Source: Bacteroidia bacterium (GTDB lineage Bacteria > Bacteroidota > Bacteroidia > Bacteroidales > UBA12481). Taken from it: a stretch of 8,502 nucleotides of DNA. The notes under the pieces were generated by a model, which had not been told where the DNA came from, searched no databases, and worked only from the letters and a program-made list of their open reading frames with translations. Positions 1-6,288 of this stretch are shown here, piece after piece. The position numbers were made by a program, and so were the translations under genes. Position 1 is the first letter of the stretch. Each line of letters starts with the position of its first letter. Location of the stretch: contig JAPLDV010000265.1 in NCBI GenBank assembly GCA_026391235.1, positions 1 to 8,502 on the forward strand, given 5' to 3'.

Positions 1-183
1 GTTCTTACCTTTTCGAAGGTTTCGGGTCCGACTTGGCTTACTGTGGCCGGTGACGGAGCCCTTTCGGGCACCCCGGCAACCGGTGATGTCTCATTAAACA
101 GTTTTGTGGTAAAGGTTGATGACGGCAACGGCGGAACCGACCAATCCACTTTGCAGATAACGGTTGTAGCTGCGATTGTTACA
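1..183 (+). repeat. Ig-like domain repeat, copy 1 (partner 547-729)
   Basis: Codons 1-61 of the visible frame align without gaps to codons 183-243 (bases 547-729); 44 of 61 residues are identical, and the DNA is nearly identical over the first 30 bases (GTTCTTACCTTTTCGAAGG and onward). The two copies are separated by the PKD domain. The pattern indicates internal duplication within the gene, and the array may continue upstream of the window. Confidence 0.85.
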
Positions 184-1434
184 AAGGTGCCGGTGGCTGG
201 TTTTTCGGCTAATCCGGTCAGCATTTCCGTCGGGCAGACGATTCAATTCACCGATCTGTCGCAGAATATCCCAACCGGCTGGTCGTGGAGTTTCGGCGAC
301 GGAAAAATATCTGTATTGCAAAACCCATCGAATACCTACAGCAGTGCCGGGTCCTTTACCGTAAACTTAACGGCAACAAACAGTGCCGGGTTCAATGTAC
401 AAACGAAAGCCAATTATATTACCGTTGCTGTGGTAAATTCACCGCCGGTATTTACAGCCGACCCACTTGTTGAAACCGGAGCCACGGCCGGATCGGCATA
501 TTCATCCACTCTTGCCGGTCATGCTTCCGATCCGGACACGGGAGATGTTCTTACCTTTTCGAAGGTTTCGGGTCCGGCCTGGCTTGCCGTGGCCGGTAAC
601 GGAGTACTTTCTGGCACCCCGGCGACCGGTGATATCGCAATAAACAGTTTTACGGTGATGGTTATTGACAGTAAAGGCGGATCTGACCAGGCCATTTTGC
701 AAATAACGGTTGTATCCGGGATCGTTACCTATTGCACCCCAACAGGTATTAATAATTCGAAAGATTACATTACCACCCTTACGATAGGTACTTTAACAAG
801 CAAATCCGGCAAGGGGTCATCGGGTTATCTGTTGTACACCTCCCCTGTATTCAGTTTAACCGCCGGAAAATCCACCTCAGTCAGCCTCACACCGTTTAAT
901 ACTAAAAACAGTGACTACTGGAAAATTTGGATCGATTTTAACCGGGATGGTGATTTTACCGATGCGGGCGAGAACGTATTGAATCTTACAAATAAGAAAG
1001 GAAAGATTACTGTATCCATTTTAGCACCTTCCACGGCTTCGGGGCTTACCATGATGAGAATTGCGATGAAAACCGGTTCCACGATGAATCCCTGCGACAA
1101 TAGTTACAGCGGCGAGGTGGAGGACTATCCGGTGAATATCCTCAAGTCGGGCTCCATCGAAGGGGGCGAAGAAATTATTCCGGACGAAATTATCGGCGGA
1201 CCGGTGCTGAAACTGTATCCTAACCCGGTAGGCAGCCAGCTGAATATTTCAGTGGAAGGGGCTGCCGGCGATGCGGTATTGCGCGTTTTCACCATTTCCG
1301 GATCGCAGCTCGAATTGATCCGGGTCGATTCCAACCTGATGCAACTCGACGTATCGTGGTATTCTCTGGGGGTATACTTTATCATGCTGGAAGATCAGGA
1401 TCAGCGGGTGGTGCAGCGGTTCATACGGGAGTAG
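1..1434 (+). CDS. Partial secreted/surface protein with Ig-like repeats, PKD, GEVED and T9SS type A sorting domains
   Basis: The frame is open from base 1, so the true start lies upstream; 477 codons are visible. Domain order: a cadherin/putative-Ig-like repeat (about 1-183), a PKD domain (about 190-426, core WSWSFGDG), a second Ig-like repeat (about 439-729), a GEVED domain (about 733-1134, with [14 protein letters not shown] and closing GEVEDYPV), and a C-terminal sorting domain (about 1213-1431, starting LKLYPNP and ending VVQRFIRE). Such domains are known to send proteins through the Bacteroidota type IX secretion system to the cell surface or medium, where the sorting domain is cleaved. 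PKD and Ig-like repeats usually act as spacers or binding modules. No catalytic domain is visible in this portion, so an adhesin or the C-terminal scaffold of an enzyme are both possible. The T9SS and PKD calls are firm; the function is open. Confidence 0.9.
   Translation, partial: VLTFSKVSGPTWLTVAGDGALSGTPATGDVSLNSFVVKVDDGNGGTDQSTLQITVVAAIVTKVPVAGFSANPVSISVGQTIQFTDLSQNIPTGWSWSFGDGKISVLQNPSNTYSSAGSFTVNLTATNSAGFNVQTKANYITVAVVNSPPVFTADPLVETGATAGSAYSSTLAGHASDPDTGDVLTFSKVSGPAWLAVAGNGVLSGTPATGDIAINSFTVMVIDSKGGSDQAILQITVVSGIVTYCTPTGINNSKDYITTLTIGTLTSKSGKGSSGYLLYTSPVFSLTAGKSTSVSLTPFNTKNSDYWKIWIDFNRDGDFTDAGENVLNLTNKKGKITVSILAPSTASGLTMMRIAMKTGSTMNPCDNSYSGEVEDYPVNILKSGSIEGGEEIIPDEIIGGPVLKLYPNPVGSQLNISVEGAAGDAVLRVFTISGSQLELIRVDSNLMQLDVSWYSLGVYFIMLEDQDQRVVQRFIRE
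547..729 (+). repeat. Ig-like domain repeat, copy 2 (partner 1-183)
   Basis: This is the second copy of the 61-residue unit and shares the motifs [10 protein letters not shown] and LSGTPATGD with copy 1. It belongs to the Ig-like domain just before the GEVED domain. The conserved GTPATGD segment is typical of putative-Ig (He_PIG-like) repeats. Confidence 0.85.
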
Positions 1435-1456
1435 AGACGTTTATAAACGTCTCTAC
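1431..1456. repeat. 26-bp perfect palindrome between convergent genes
   Basis: Arms GTAGAGACGTTT (1431-1442) and AAACGTCTCTAC (1445-1456) surround a central AT, so the whole 26 bp equals its own reverse complement. It overlaps the stop codon of the T9SS-sorted protein and lies between two convergent genes. A related half-site, GTAGGGACGTATT, sits at 1478-1490. It may be a member of a dispersed palindromic repeat family that also serves as a bidirectional stop. No clear T-tract follows, so the terminator role is an inference. Confidence 0.7.
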
Positions 1457-1489
1457 GAAGGTCCCGGGTAATGTGATGTAGGGACGTAT

Positions 1490-2599
1490 TCACGCTTCAC
1501 GCCGGTAGCTGCGCAAATGTGCACCGTACCATTTGGGATCGCTTAAACGGGCAAAAACCGACCGCCTTGCTTCTTTATTGTAAACGGCACGGATCAGCTG
1601 TTTGGGATAACTCGAAAATCTCATCAGGTAATACAGGCATGTATGGGAAAACCGTGCCCATCCCGGATGATTGATGTTACGCCTGATCCGGTGCAGAAAC
1701 ATTTTTGCCTGCCAGGAAGCGTCGTAGGGGATGGAAGCCGGATTATCAAAGATCTTATTGGTTACAGCCAGATTCCCATTCATCCGGTGGTAGAATTTCC
1801 CAAAGTCGCCTATAACGGTTAACGGATTGGTTTTCCGGGATATCAGAAGCAGGTCATACATTTGCCGGAGGAAAATCTGAGCGTAATAAAACCCGTTATC
1901 ATTCACCTGAACATTTAAGATGTTATGTATGACCTGATGCTCGTCGCAGAGAATGCGAGGGGAACCCGGCAGGTCCAGTTTTTTACTCTCCTTCACAATG
2001 ATCCCTCCATCAAACTCCTTGTAATAAGGAAAATGGAGGATCTGCCGGTGAACTTCCACGGCAACCGTGCGGTTATCATTTTTCAGACGGGGGTAATGTT
2101 TGGTTATAATCAGATTTTTGGGGTTGTAGGTGGCCAGGGGCTCGTAGCCGGTGGCGATAAGTATCTCCGCAGCCCTCACCATATCTTTCCCGTCCACCAG
2201 AAAATCAATATCTCCCACCATCCGCCCGGCAATATCCTCATATAAATTATCGAGCAGATGAGCCGTGCCTTTTAAGAATACCGGACTGATTTCATGCTTA
2301 TTTAACAGATCAGCTATTTCCAGTGCCTGATCGATGATCTGGCGGTTGCGGTCGCGATTCATGGCAGCAAACTCTTCCATATACTCAACCAGATCCGGGG
2401 GCAACTCCGGTAAGAGTGCGGCCTGTTTCAGCTGCAGGTACAATGCGGGAAAAACAAACTGGCCGGTACTGACCCATACGATTCGTTCCCATTCAACCGA
2501 ACCCGAGCGGATCTGTTCCCGGATCTCACCGATCCTGTCGGGACACAGGCCGAGGGTGAGGCATTTTCCGATAAAGAAGAGAGCTTCGCTATAGGTCAT
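1490..2599 (-). CDS. Nucleotidyltransferase family protein (NTP_transf_5-like)
   Basis: The 369-residue protein shows the family pattern: FLKGTAHL (108-115), then RMVGDIDFLV (126-135) with the paired acidic residues D130 and D132, and EVH (182-184) that could supply the third acidic residue of a polymerase-beta-type fold. In known members these residues bind metal-NTP. The substrate is unknown. The gene follows the HPr-kinase-like gene on the same strand after 207 bp. Members of both families co-occur in lasso-peptide and related peptide-modification loci, so the target may be a peptide or sugar, but this is inference. The start ATG at 2597-2599 has no Shine-Dalgarno sequence, as is usual in this phylum. 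The length is normal for the family and no disruption is seen. Confidence 0.8.
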   Translation of the reverse strand: MTYSEALFFIGKCLTLGLCPDRIGEIREQIRSGSVEWERIVWVSTGQFVFPALYLQLKQAALLPELPPDLVEYMEEFAAMNRDRNRQIIDQALEIADLLNKHEISPVFLKGTAHLLDNLYEDIAGRMVGDIDFLVDGKDMVRAAEILIATGYEPLATYNPKNLIITKHYPRLKNDNRTVAVEVHRQILHFPYYKEFDGGIIVKESKKLDLPGSPRILCDEHQVIHNILNVQVNDNGFYYAQIFLRQMYDLLLISRKTNPLTVIGDFGKFYHRMNGNLAVTNKIFDNPASIPYDASWQAKMFLHRIRRNINHPGWARFSHTCLYYLMRFSSYPKQLIRAVYNKEARRSVFARLSDPKWYGAHLRSYRREA

Positions 2600-2806
2600 T
2601 GGGAGTAGGGTATCGGGTGTCGGGTATCTGGTTCAAATTTAGTAATTCCGGGGTGATTTCGTTGTATGCGACAGGGTCCCCGCCCCATAGCCGTCAACCT
2701 AAGGAATAATTTAAAACGTAAGAGATTCGAGGACCAGTTTTGAATTCTGAAGTGGAAGATCCAAGTCAGGCTCAACGCTCACTTGTCACTCGTCACTCGT
2801 CACTTG
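2600..2806. other. Intergenic gap between the two minus-strand genes
   Basis: No gene is visible in these 207 bp. Next to the nucleotidyltransferase start there is a short low-complexity stretch (TATCGGGTGTCGGGTATCTG, 2610-2629). A GC-rich patch follows around 2668-2690, then AT-rich DNA, then heptamer repeats that run into the stop of the kinase-like gene. No hairpin with a T-tract is apparent, so the two minus-strand genes could share a transcript despite the distance. Confidence 0.5.
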
Positions 2807-2814
2807 TCACTCTT
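2780..2814. repeat. Tandem heptamer tract (CACTYGT x5)
   Basis: Five consecutive 7-bp units read CACTTGT, CACTCGT, CACTCGT, CACTTGT, CACTCTT. On the minus strand the unit is ACRAGTG. The tract contains the TGA stop (2807-2809) of the HPr-kinase-like gene, so its last codons are part of the repeat. A sister tract lies at 4131-4151 beyond the other end of the gene. Confidence 0.8.
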
Positions 2815-4045
2815 CAAGATCCCCAAAGAGCTCACTCACCACCTTAACCATCGTCTCATTATCGGAATAAGTCAGCCGGTAGCATGGCATTTCCAGGAAC
2901 CAATCGAGGAACCGCTCCGCATTTTCCGGCAAAGGAGAGATCCACGAATCCGGCACCAGTTGCTGAAACGCCACATCCTTCGGCATCCTTTCCATTACCA
3001 CCCCTTCTCTGTCATCCCCGCGCAGGCGGGGACCTTTCGACGCTAACGAGGGCCCTTCTCTGTCATCCCCGCGAAAGCGGGGACCTTTACCCTTTATTAG
3101 CGAACCCGCCTCATACTTCACAAATATCAGTGCCTTGCATGTATAACCGCCGTCCTCCTTCCCTGCTACACTTTCAGGTGCCAGGTACCGCACTGTTTTG
3201 TCCATACCGGGATAATAAAACTCGGCAGCCGATTCCAGTTGCGGATATAACGGAATCAATTGATCCAGCGCAGTTTTCTTCACCGACACGGCAGCCGGGA
3301 AATAGAACACCCCGCCTGAAACCGCATCAACCGGAACGAAATCATCGGCCAGCAGATCGAATCCACTGGCCATTAATATTGCAGTTATGGTACTTTTTCC
3401 GCTGCCCGAATCTCCCAGGAACATAATGCTTTGGGTTCCCAGGCTGATGGCGGAAGCATGAAATACACCCATCCAGCGGGGTTCAGTTTTGCCATACATC
3501 CGGTTGAGCATCTCCATGGAGAATTTCCCGGTTAAAAAATGAGCATCTTCCGGAAGCCATTGTCCAATTAAGGATCCGTTTACCCGCAGCACCAATCTTT
3601 CCTGATAATGGAACACCTGGAAAAAGTGATCAGCTGATTCACCGGTATGAATCTCAAGATGAGCAAATTTAGGATGGATCAGATACTCCATCGCATCATC
3701 TTCATACTCAACTGAATAGATGCAATCATTTAACTGATAATACTTTAATGAATTAAAACCGGCAGGCAACCCATCAGGAACAAGGTCTGAAAAAGCCCCC
3801 GGATCCTGATCGCCCGGCCCGGATTGCTGCTCCAGCAACTGCTGAATTTCACTGACAAACCGTTTGCTCTCAGACCTGGGTAAATGATAAAGCCCGGCAA
3901 ACCACCGGGCTGTTTTATCGGGTTCCCATCCTTCGTTCATCCGGGTGATTACCTCATAGGCTGGTATTTCCAACAGGGAGTAGCGGTTGCTCGCCCCGAA
4001 CCAGATGATCTTTTTGTTCTCAACAGATCGTTCCAGATAATTCAT
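2807..4045 (-). CDS. PqqD-like/HPr kinase-like fusion protein with palindromic-element insertion
   Basis: The 412-residue protein starts at ATG 4043-4045; TATAAA and a weak GCGGA lie upstream. Residues about 1-75 resemble a PqqD-like peptide-binding (RRE-type) domain. Residues about 190-405 resemble the HPr kinase/phosphorylase C-terminal domain: FHASAI with H197 at the place of the catalytic histidine, Walker A GDSGSGKST (211-219), LLADDF with D234/D235, and the family tail PKDVAFQQLVPDSW (355-368). True HprK phosphorylates HPr. These divergent relatives sit in peptide-modification loci and are thought to phosphorylate or chaperone precursor peptides. Residues about 316-348 (KGPRFRGDDREG and KGPRLRGDDREG) come from two in-frame copies of a palindromic DNA repeat and look inserted into a loop just before MERMPKD. 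All key motifs are intact, so the gene is probably functional. Confidence 0.8.
   Translation of the reverse strand: MNYLERSVENKKIIWFGASNRYSLLEIPAYEVITRMNEGWEPDKTARWFAGLYHLPRSESKRFVSEIQQLLEQQSGPGDQDPGAFSDLVPDGLPAGFNSLKYYQLNDCIYSVEYEDDAMEYLIHPKFAHLEIHTGESADHFFQVFHYQERLVLRVNGSLIGQWLPEDAHFLTGKFSMEMLNRMYGKTEPRWMGVFHASAISLGTQSIMFLGDSGSGKSTITAILMASGFDLLADDFVPVDAVSGGVFYFPAAVSVKKTALDQLIPLYPQLESAAEFYYPGMDKTVRYLAPESVAGKEDGGYTCKALIFVKYEAGSLIKGKGPRFRGDDREGPSLASKGPRLRGDDREGVVMERMPKDVAFQQLVPDSWISPLPENAERFLDWFLEMPCYRLTYSDNETMVKVVSELFGDLEE
3002..3037. repeat. REP-like palindromic element, copy 1, inside CDS
   Basis: The 36-bp unit starts CCCTTCTCTGTCATCCCCGC and ends GGGGACCTTT. Its core is a 7-bp stem (3015-3021 with 3026-3032, TCCCCGC/GCGGGGA) around a 4-base loop. 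It matches copy 2 at 34 of 36 positions. The unit resembles widely dispersed GTCATCCCCGCG-type intergenic palindromes, here read in frame on the minus strand as KGPRLRGDDREG. Confidence 0.85.
3053..3088. repeat. REP-like palindromic element, copy 2, inside CDS
   Basis: This second copy begins exactly 51 bp (17 codons) after copy 1, which keeps the frame. The stem is 3066-3072 with 3077-3083 around a GAAA loop. It encodes KGPRFRGDDREG on the minus strand. The short spacers after the two copies share TTAGCG in opposite orientation (CGCTAA at 3041-3046, TTAGCG about 3097-3102). Confidence 0.85.
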
Positions 4046-4065
4046 TCCGCAATTTATAAAAATCG

Positions 4066-4106
4066 CAGAGACGGATGATCATCTGTCTCCAGATCATCCG
4101 TCTCTG
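4066..4106 (-). promoter_or_regulatory. Three-armed palindromic repeat in the leader of the kinase-like gene
   Basis: A perfect 15-bp inverted repeat pairs 4066-4080 (CAGAGACGGATGATC) with 4092-4106. A third related arm, GATCATCTGTCT (4077-4088), can pair with part of the first arm with one G-U, so two exclusive hairpins are possible. In minus-strand RNA the long stem ends 20 bases before the ATG and is followed by CGATTTTTAT. This is the layout of a weak intrinsic terminator or attenuator. It could equally be a dispersed repeat that happens to lie here. Confidence 0.5.
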
Positions 4107-4130
4107 AATATTTCGCGTCACGTTCTTCGA

Positions 4131-4151
4131 GTCACTCGTCACTCGTCACTT
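4131..4151. repeat. Tandem heptamer tract (GTCACTY x3)
   Basis: Three 7-bp units read GTCACTC, GTCACTC, GTCACTT. This is the same unit and orientation as the tract at 2780-2814, so the HPr-kinase-like gene lies between two copies. A partial unit (GTCACGTTC) lies just before at 4117-4125. Confidence 0.75.
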
Positions 4152-4408
4152 CCTCTTACTTCCACGGAGAGTTCCTGACGTTGTTCTCTTATTGTCCTAG
4201 TTCACCAGGTTATTTTCTTCTTGATGATGGTTGCTCCGGTTTGGTTCATGCAAAAATAATAGAACTATTTAACCAATCCACCATAATCAGCGTATCGGAT
4301 ACAATCAGATTGGCCCGATCCATTTCCGGAAATATTATCCCGCTGCTGTTCATTCTGATATTATATCCATAGACCTCAGGAATAAAAGGTTGGTACAATT
4401 CTGCAACC

Positions 4409-4440
4409 AAAAAAAGCCCGACTATCACTCTAGTCAGGCT
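4409..4440 (-). terminator. Intrinsic terminator-like hairpin
   Basis: Read on the minus strand, AGCCTGACT (4440-4432) pairs with AGTCGGGCT (4423-4415) with one mismatch or wobble around an 8-base loop. Seven T residues follow (4415-4409). The shape is that of a rho-independent terminator for leftward transcripts. The nearest upstream leftward unit, the tRNA, already has its own terminator, so this may be a backup or may end an unannotated RNA. Confidence 0.6.
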
Positions 4441-4453
4441 ATTTCTATCTTAT

Positions 4454-4490
4454 CACACCCACACTCACACCCAAACCCACACCCACACCC
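4454..4490. repeat. C-rich CACACC-type low-complexity tract
   Basis: The tract is built of irregular CACACC/CACTCA/CAAACC hexamers with no G on the plus strand, giving strong strand asymmetry. It has no coding signal and lies between the terminator-like hairpin and the GC-rich dyad. Confidence 0.75.
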
Positions 4491-4541
4491 TTTTCGGGAT
4501 TATGCCTCCCTGCGGTCGGCATGATCGCCGGGAGGGGGCGA

Positions 4542-4674
4542 CCGCCAAAGCCAGTTGCGATTACCCTCCTGCGGAGGTCAGCTTATTTTTTTACAACCCG
4601 CTTACCAAACAAGTTTGGCAGCGGCCTGTAAAAAAATAAGCCAGCTGCGCTGTAATCGCAACTGGCTTTGGCGG
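4542..4674. repeat. Large inverted repeat mirroring the tRNA-Ser 3' end and its terminator
   Basis: A perfect 23-bp outer arm (4542-4564, matched by 4652-4674) contains the last six bases of the tRNA (CCGCCA on the minus strand) plus the DNA just downstream. A perfect 14-bp inner arm pairs 4582-4595 with 4627-4640 and includes the T7 run of the terminator. The centre pairs again (CCGCT/AGCGG and CCAAAC/GTTTGG around 4598-4624). The sequences between outer and inner arms differ on the two sides. The whole forms a ~133-bp interrupted cruciform and looks like an inverted copy of the tRNA tail plus terminator. Confidence 0.85.
4627..4666 (-). terminator. Intrinsic terminator of tRNA-Ser
   Basis: On the minus strand GCCAGTTGCG (4666-4657) pairs with CGCAGCTGGC (4649-4640) with one G-U around a 7-base loop, followed by TTATTTTTTTAC. 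The stem begins 3 bases after the CCA end of the tRNA, which is a textbook position. Confidence 0.85.
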
Positions 4675-4759
4675 AGAGAGGGGGATTCGAACCCCCGGTA
4701 TACTTTAGGCATACGGCAGTTTAGCAAACTGCTGGTTTCAGCCACTCACCCATCTCTCC
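4669..4759 (-). tRNA. tRNA-Ser(GCU) with encoded CCA
   Basis: The acceptor arm GGAGAGA (4759-4753) pairs with TCTCTCC (4679-4673), followed by discriminator G and encoded CCA (4671-4669). The anticodon arm reads GCAGTTTGCTAAACTGC, placing anticodon GCT (RNA GCU, reading AGC/AGU serine codons). A variable arm of serine class length precedes the T arm with GGTTCGAATCC. Total length is 91 nt. The gene follows floA on the same strand with a 46-bp gap and ends in its own terminator. Confidence 0.95.
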
Positions 4760-4766
4760 GAATAAG

Positions 4767-4793
4767 TGCGGCAAAAGTAAGACTTTTACCGCA
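4767..4793 (-). terminator. Stem-loop between floA and tRNA-Ser
   Basis: In minus-strand RNA TGCGGTAAAAGT pairs with ACTTTTGCCGCA (12 bp, one G-U) around CTT, followed by CTTATT. It begins 12 bases after the floA stop. It could end the clpS-nfeD-floA transcript or act as an RNA-processing site ahead of the tRNA. The T-tract is poor, so termination is uncertain. Confidence 0.5.
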
Positions 4794-4805
4794 TTATCCA
4801 AACAA

Positions 4806-5816
4806 TTATTTCTGGTCCTTTGGCCTCTCATGCTTGCCCGGAGGTTCGCTGATCGAATTCCTCATATGGGTATCCGCCTCGATATTCTTCACCCGGTAAT
4901 AATCCATGATCCCGAGGTTGCCACTCCGGAAGGCTTCGGCCATGGCCAATGGAACCTGCGCCTCGGCCTCAATTACTTTAGCCCTGGCTTCCTGGGCTTT
5001 TGCCTTCATTTCCTGCTCCAATGCAACTGCCATGGCACGGCGTTCCTCGGCCTTGGCCTGTGCAATATTTTTATCGGCATTTGCCTGATCCATCATCAGT
5101 TCAGCCCCGATATTCTTTCCAACATCTATATCTGCAACATCGATCGAAAGAATCTCAAAAGCGGTTCCGGCATCCAATCCTTTCTCAAGAACCGTCCGGG
5201 ATATTGAATCGGGTTTTGCCAGTACATCTTTATGTGAATCAGCCATTCCGATGGATGTAACGATCCCTTCCCCGACGCGGGCCAAAACGGTTTCTTCACC
5301 GGCACCGCCAACCAGCTGTTTAATATTGGTTCTGACGGTTACCCTGCATCTGACTATCAGTTCAATACCATTCTTGGCCACGGCTTTTACCGGAGGTGTA
5401 TTCAGCACTTTCGGGTTCACCGACATCTGAACAGCTTCCAGCACGTTACGGCCGGCAAGATCGATGGCGGTTGCCATTTTAAAATCCAGGGCTAGATTTG
5501 CCTTATCGGCCGAAACCAGCGCATTAACCACCAGTTGAACATGCCCTCCGGCAAGATAGTGAGCTTCCAGATCATCCCTTTTTAGAGCAATGCCTGCTTT
5601 GGCACTAACAATCAAAGCATTTACGATTACTCTTGGCGGCACTTTCCTCCAGCGCATGAAGATCAGTTGAACCAATGAAACCCTGACTCCGCTGATCATG
5701 GCCTGAAACCATAATCCAAGCGGAATAATGTACATCAGTATAGCCAAACCAACAATCGATGCAGCGATTATCCCGATCAGGTATATCATGTTCGTGTCCA
5801 TATTCATATCATTCAT
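4806..5816 (-). CDS. floA: Flotillin-like protein FloA
   Basis: The 336-residue SPFH-family protein matches the bacterial FloA type (about 330 residues). It has one long hydrophobic membrane segment (about 10-40, [20 protein letters not shown]), then an SPFH/band-7 region (about 45-230, with [20 protein letters not shown] and [17 protein letters not shown]), then an Ala/Glu/Lys-rich coiled-coil (about 238-295) and the conserved [18 protein letters not shown]. FloA proteins build flotillin membrane microdomains that organise membrane fluidity and protein complexes. The start overlaps the end of nfeD by 8 bp, which suggests translational coupling. In-frame ATGs at codons 4, 6 and 10 are alternative starts. 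The family call is firm. Confidence 0.95.
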   Translation of the reverse strand: MNDMNMDTNMIYLIGIIAASIVGLAILMYIIPLGLWFQAMISGVRVSLVQLIFMRWRKVPPRVIVNALIVSAKAGIALKRDDLEAHYLAGGHVQLVVNALVSADKANLALDFKMATAIDLAGRNVLEAVQMSVNPKVLNTPPVKAVAKNGIELIVRCRVTVRTNIKQLVGGAGEETVLARVGEGIVTSIGMADSHKDVLAKPDSISRTVLEKGLDAGTAFEILSIDVADIDVGKNIGAELMMDQANADKNIAQAKAEERRAMAVALEQEMKAKAQEARAKVIEAEAQVPLAMAEAFRSGNLGIMDYYRVKNIEADTHMRNSISEPPGKHERPKDQK

Positions 5817-6279
5817 TTTTAAGTTTTACAACAACAAAGGAAGGTTCAATCCTGGTGACAACGATCTGGCTTTGCTGGTCGATAAAAGGACCTTCGGAAT
5901 GGCCTTCCACCCGGTGTTCGCCGATCTCAACCATTCCTACAGGACCTAATCTTGTGACGGTTATACCCGTATCGCCCGGCGCGATTCCGTAACCAGTGAC
6001 ATCATTGGCTTTTGAATTCACCTGGGTATGGAGGGAAACCCGTCGCCATGTTTTTGAACGGAAGGTTAAGGCAATCACCAATCCCATCGATATAAGAACC
6101 CCTATAAGCACCAGCATACCGGTGGTTGCCCCAAAGAGGCTGAACGACAGATAAACTGAGACTGCCATCAGCACCAGTGCCCCGATTCCGGCAATACTGA
6201 TCCCGGGTATCACAAGCAATTCGAGCAGGAATAAAACCAATCCCGCCAGAATCATCAGAATAATTCCTAATAAAGTCAT
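5809..6279 (-). CDS. nfeD: NfeD-family membrane protein (short form)
   Basis: The 156-residue protein has three predicted membrane helices (about 3-24, 27-48, 52-72) and a C-terminal OB-fold-type domain (about 90-153, with [14 protein letters not shown] and [10 protein letters not shown]). This is the short NfeD form without the N-terminal ClpP-like serine protease domain. NfeD proteins are encoded next to flotillins and are thought to bind or stabilise them at the membrane; here the gene overlaps floA by 8 bp. It starts 9 bp after clpS, so the three genes form one operon. The call rests on the membrane pattern, the OB-like tail and the neighbour. Confidence 0.9.
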   Translation of the reverse strand: MTLLGIILMILAGLVLFLLELLVIPGISIAGIGALVLMAVSVYLSFSLFGATTGMLVLIGVLISMGLVIALTFRSKTWRRVSLHTQVNSKANDVTGYGIAPGDTGITVTRLGPVGMVEIGEHRVEGHSEGPFIDQQSQIVVTRIEPSFVVVKLKNE

Positions 6280-6288
6280 AGAGAAAAG

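Larger units (their letters stand above)
4046..4668. other. Gene-poor, repeat-rich region between the kinase-like gene and tRNA-Ser
   Basis: No convincing gene is present over these 623 bp. From left to right the region holds the three-armed leader repeat, heptamers at 4131-4151, a stretch of unclear origin (about 4170-4400), a minus-strand terminator-like hairpin (4409-4440), a C-rich CACACC tract (4454-4490), a GC-rich dyad (4512-4545) and the large inverted repeat beside the tRNA. The stretch 4246-4353 contains a 35-codon minus-strand ORF (MNSSGIIFPEMD start, ends SSIIFA). It could be a gene remnant or a small peptide, and there is no further support for either. Confidence 0.6.

Noticed and set aside
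2640..2760. Possible insertion-sequence remnant between the two minus-strand genes
   Set aside because: A GC-rich patch suggested a mobile-element end, but no terminal inverted repeats, target duplications or transposase fragment could be seen.
2999..3103. Possible CRISPR array (two similar 36-bp units with a short spacer)
   Set aside because: There are only two units, the 15-bp spacing is too short, and the units lie in frame inside a protein gene; the stem structure fits a REP-type element instead.
2884..3426. 180-codon plus-strand ORF rich in Pro/Arg
   Set aside because: It is antisense to the kinase-like gene and has the composition of a shadow frame; the minus-strand frame contains Walker A and family motifs.
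4246..4428. 60-codon minus-strand ORF with GTG start
   Set aside because: Its first codons run through the loop, 3' arm and T-run of a terminator-like hairpin, so the long form is unlikely; only the shorter ATG form is kept as a weak possibility.
4542..4674. Prophage or island attachment site at tRNA-Ser
   Set aside because: The repeated tRNA tail is inverted rather than direct, and no integrase is present in the window.
4830..5207. 125-codon plus-strand ORF
   Set aside because: It lies antisense to floA, whose protein is clearly conserved; the ORF has no recognisable domain.
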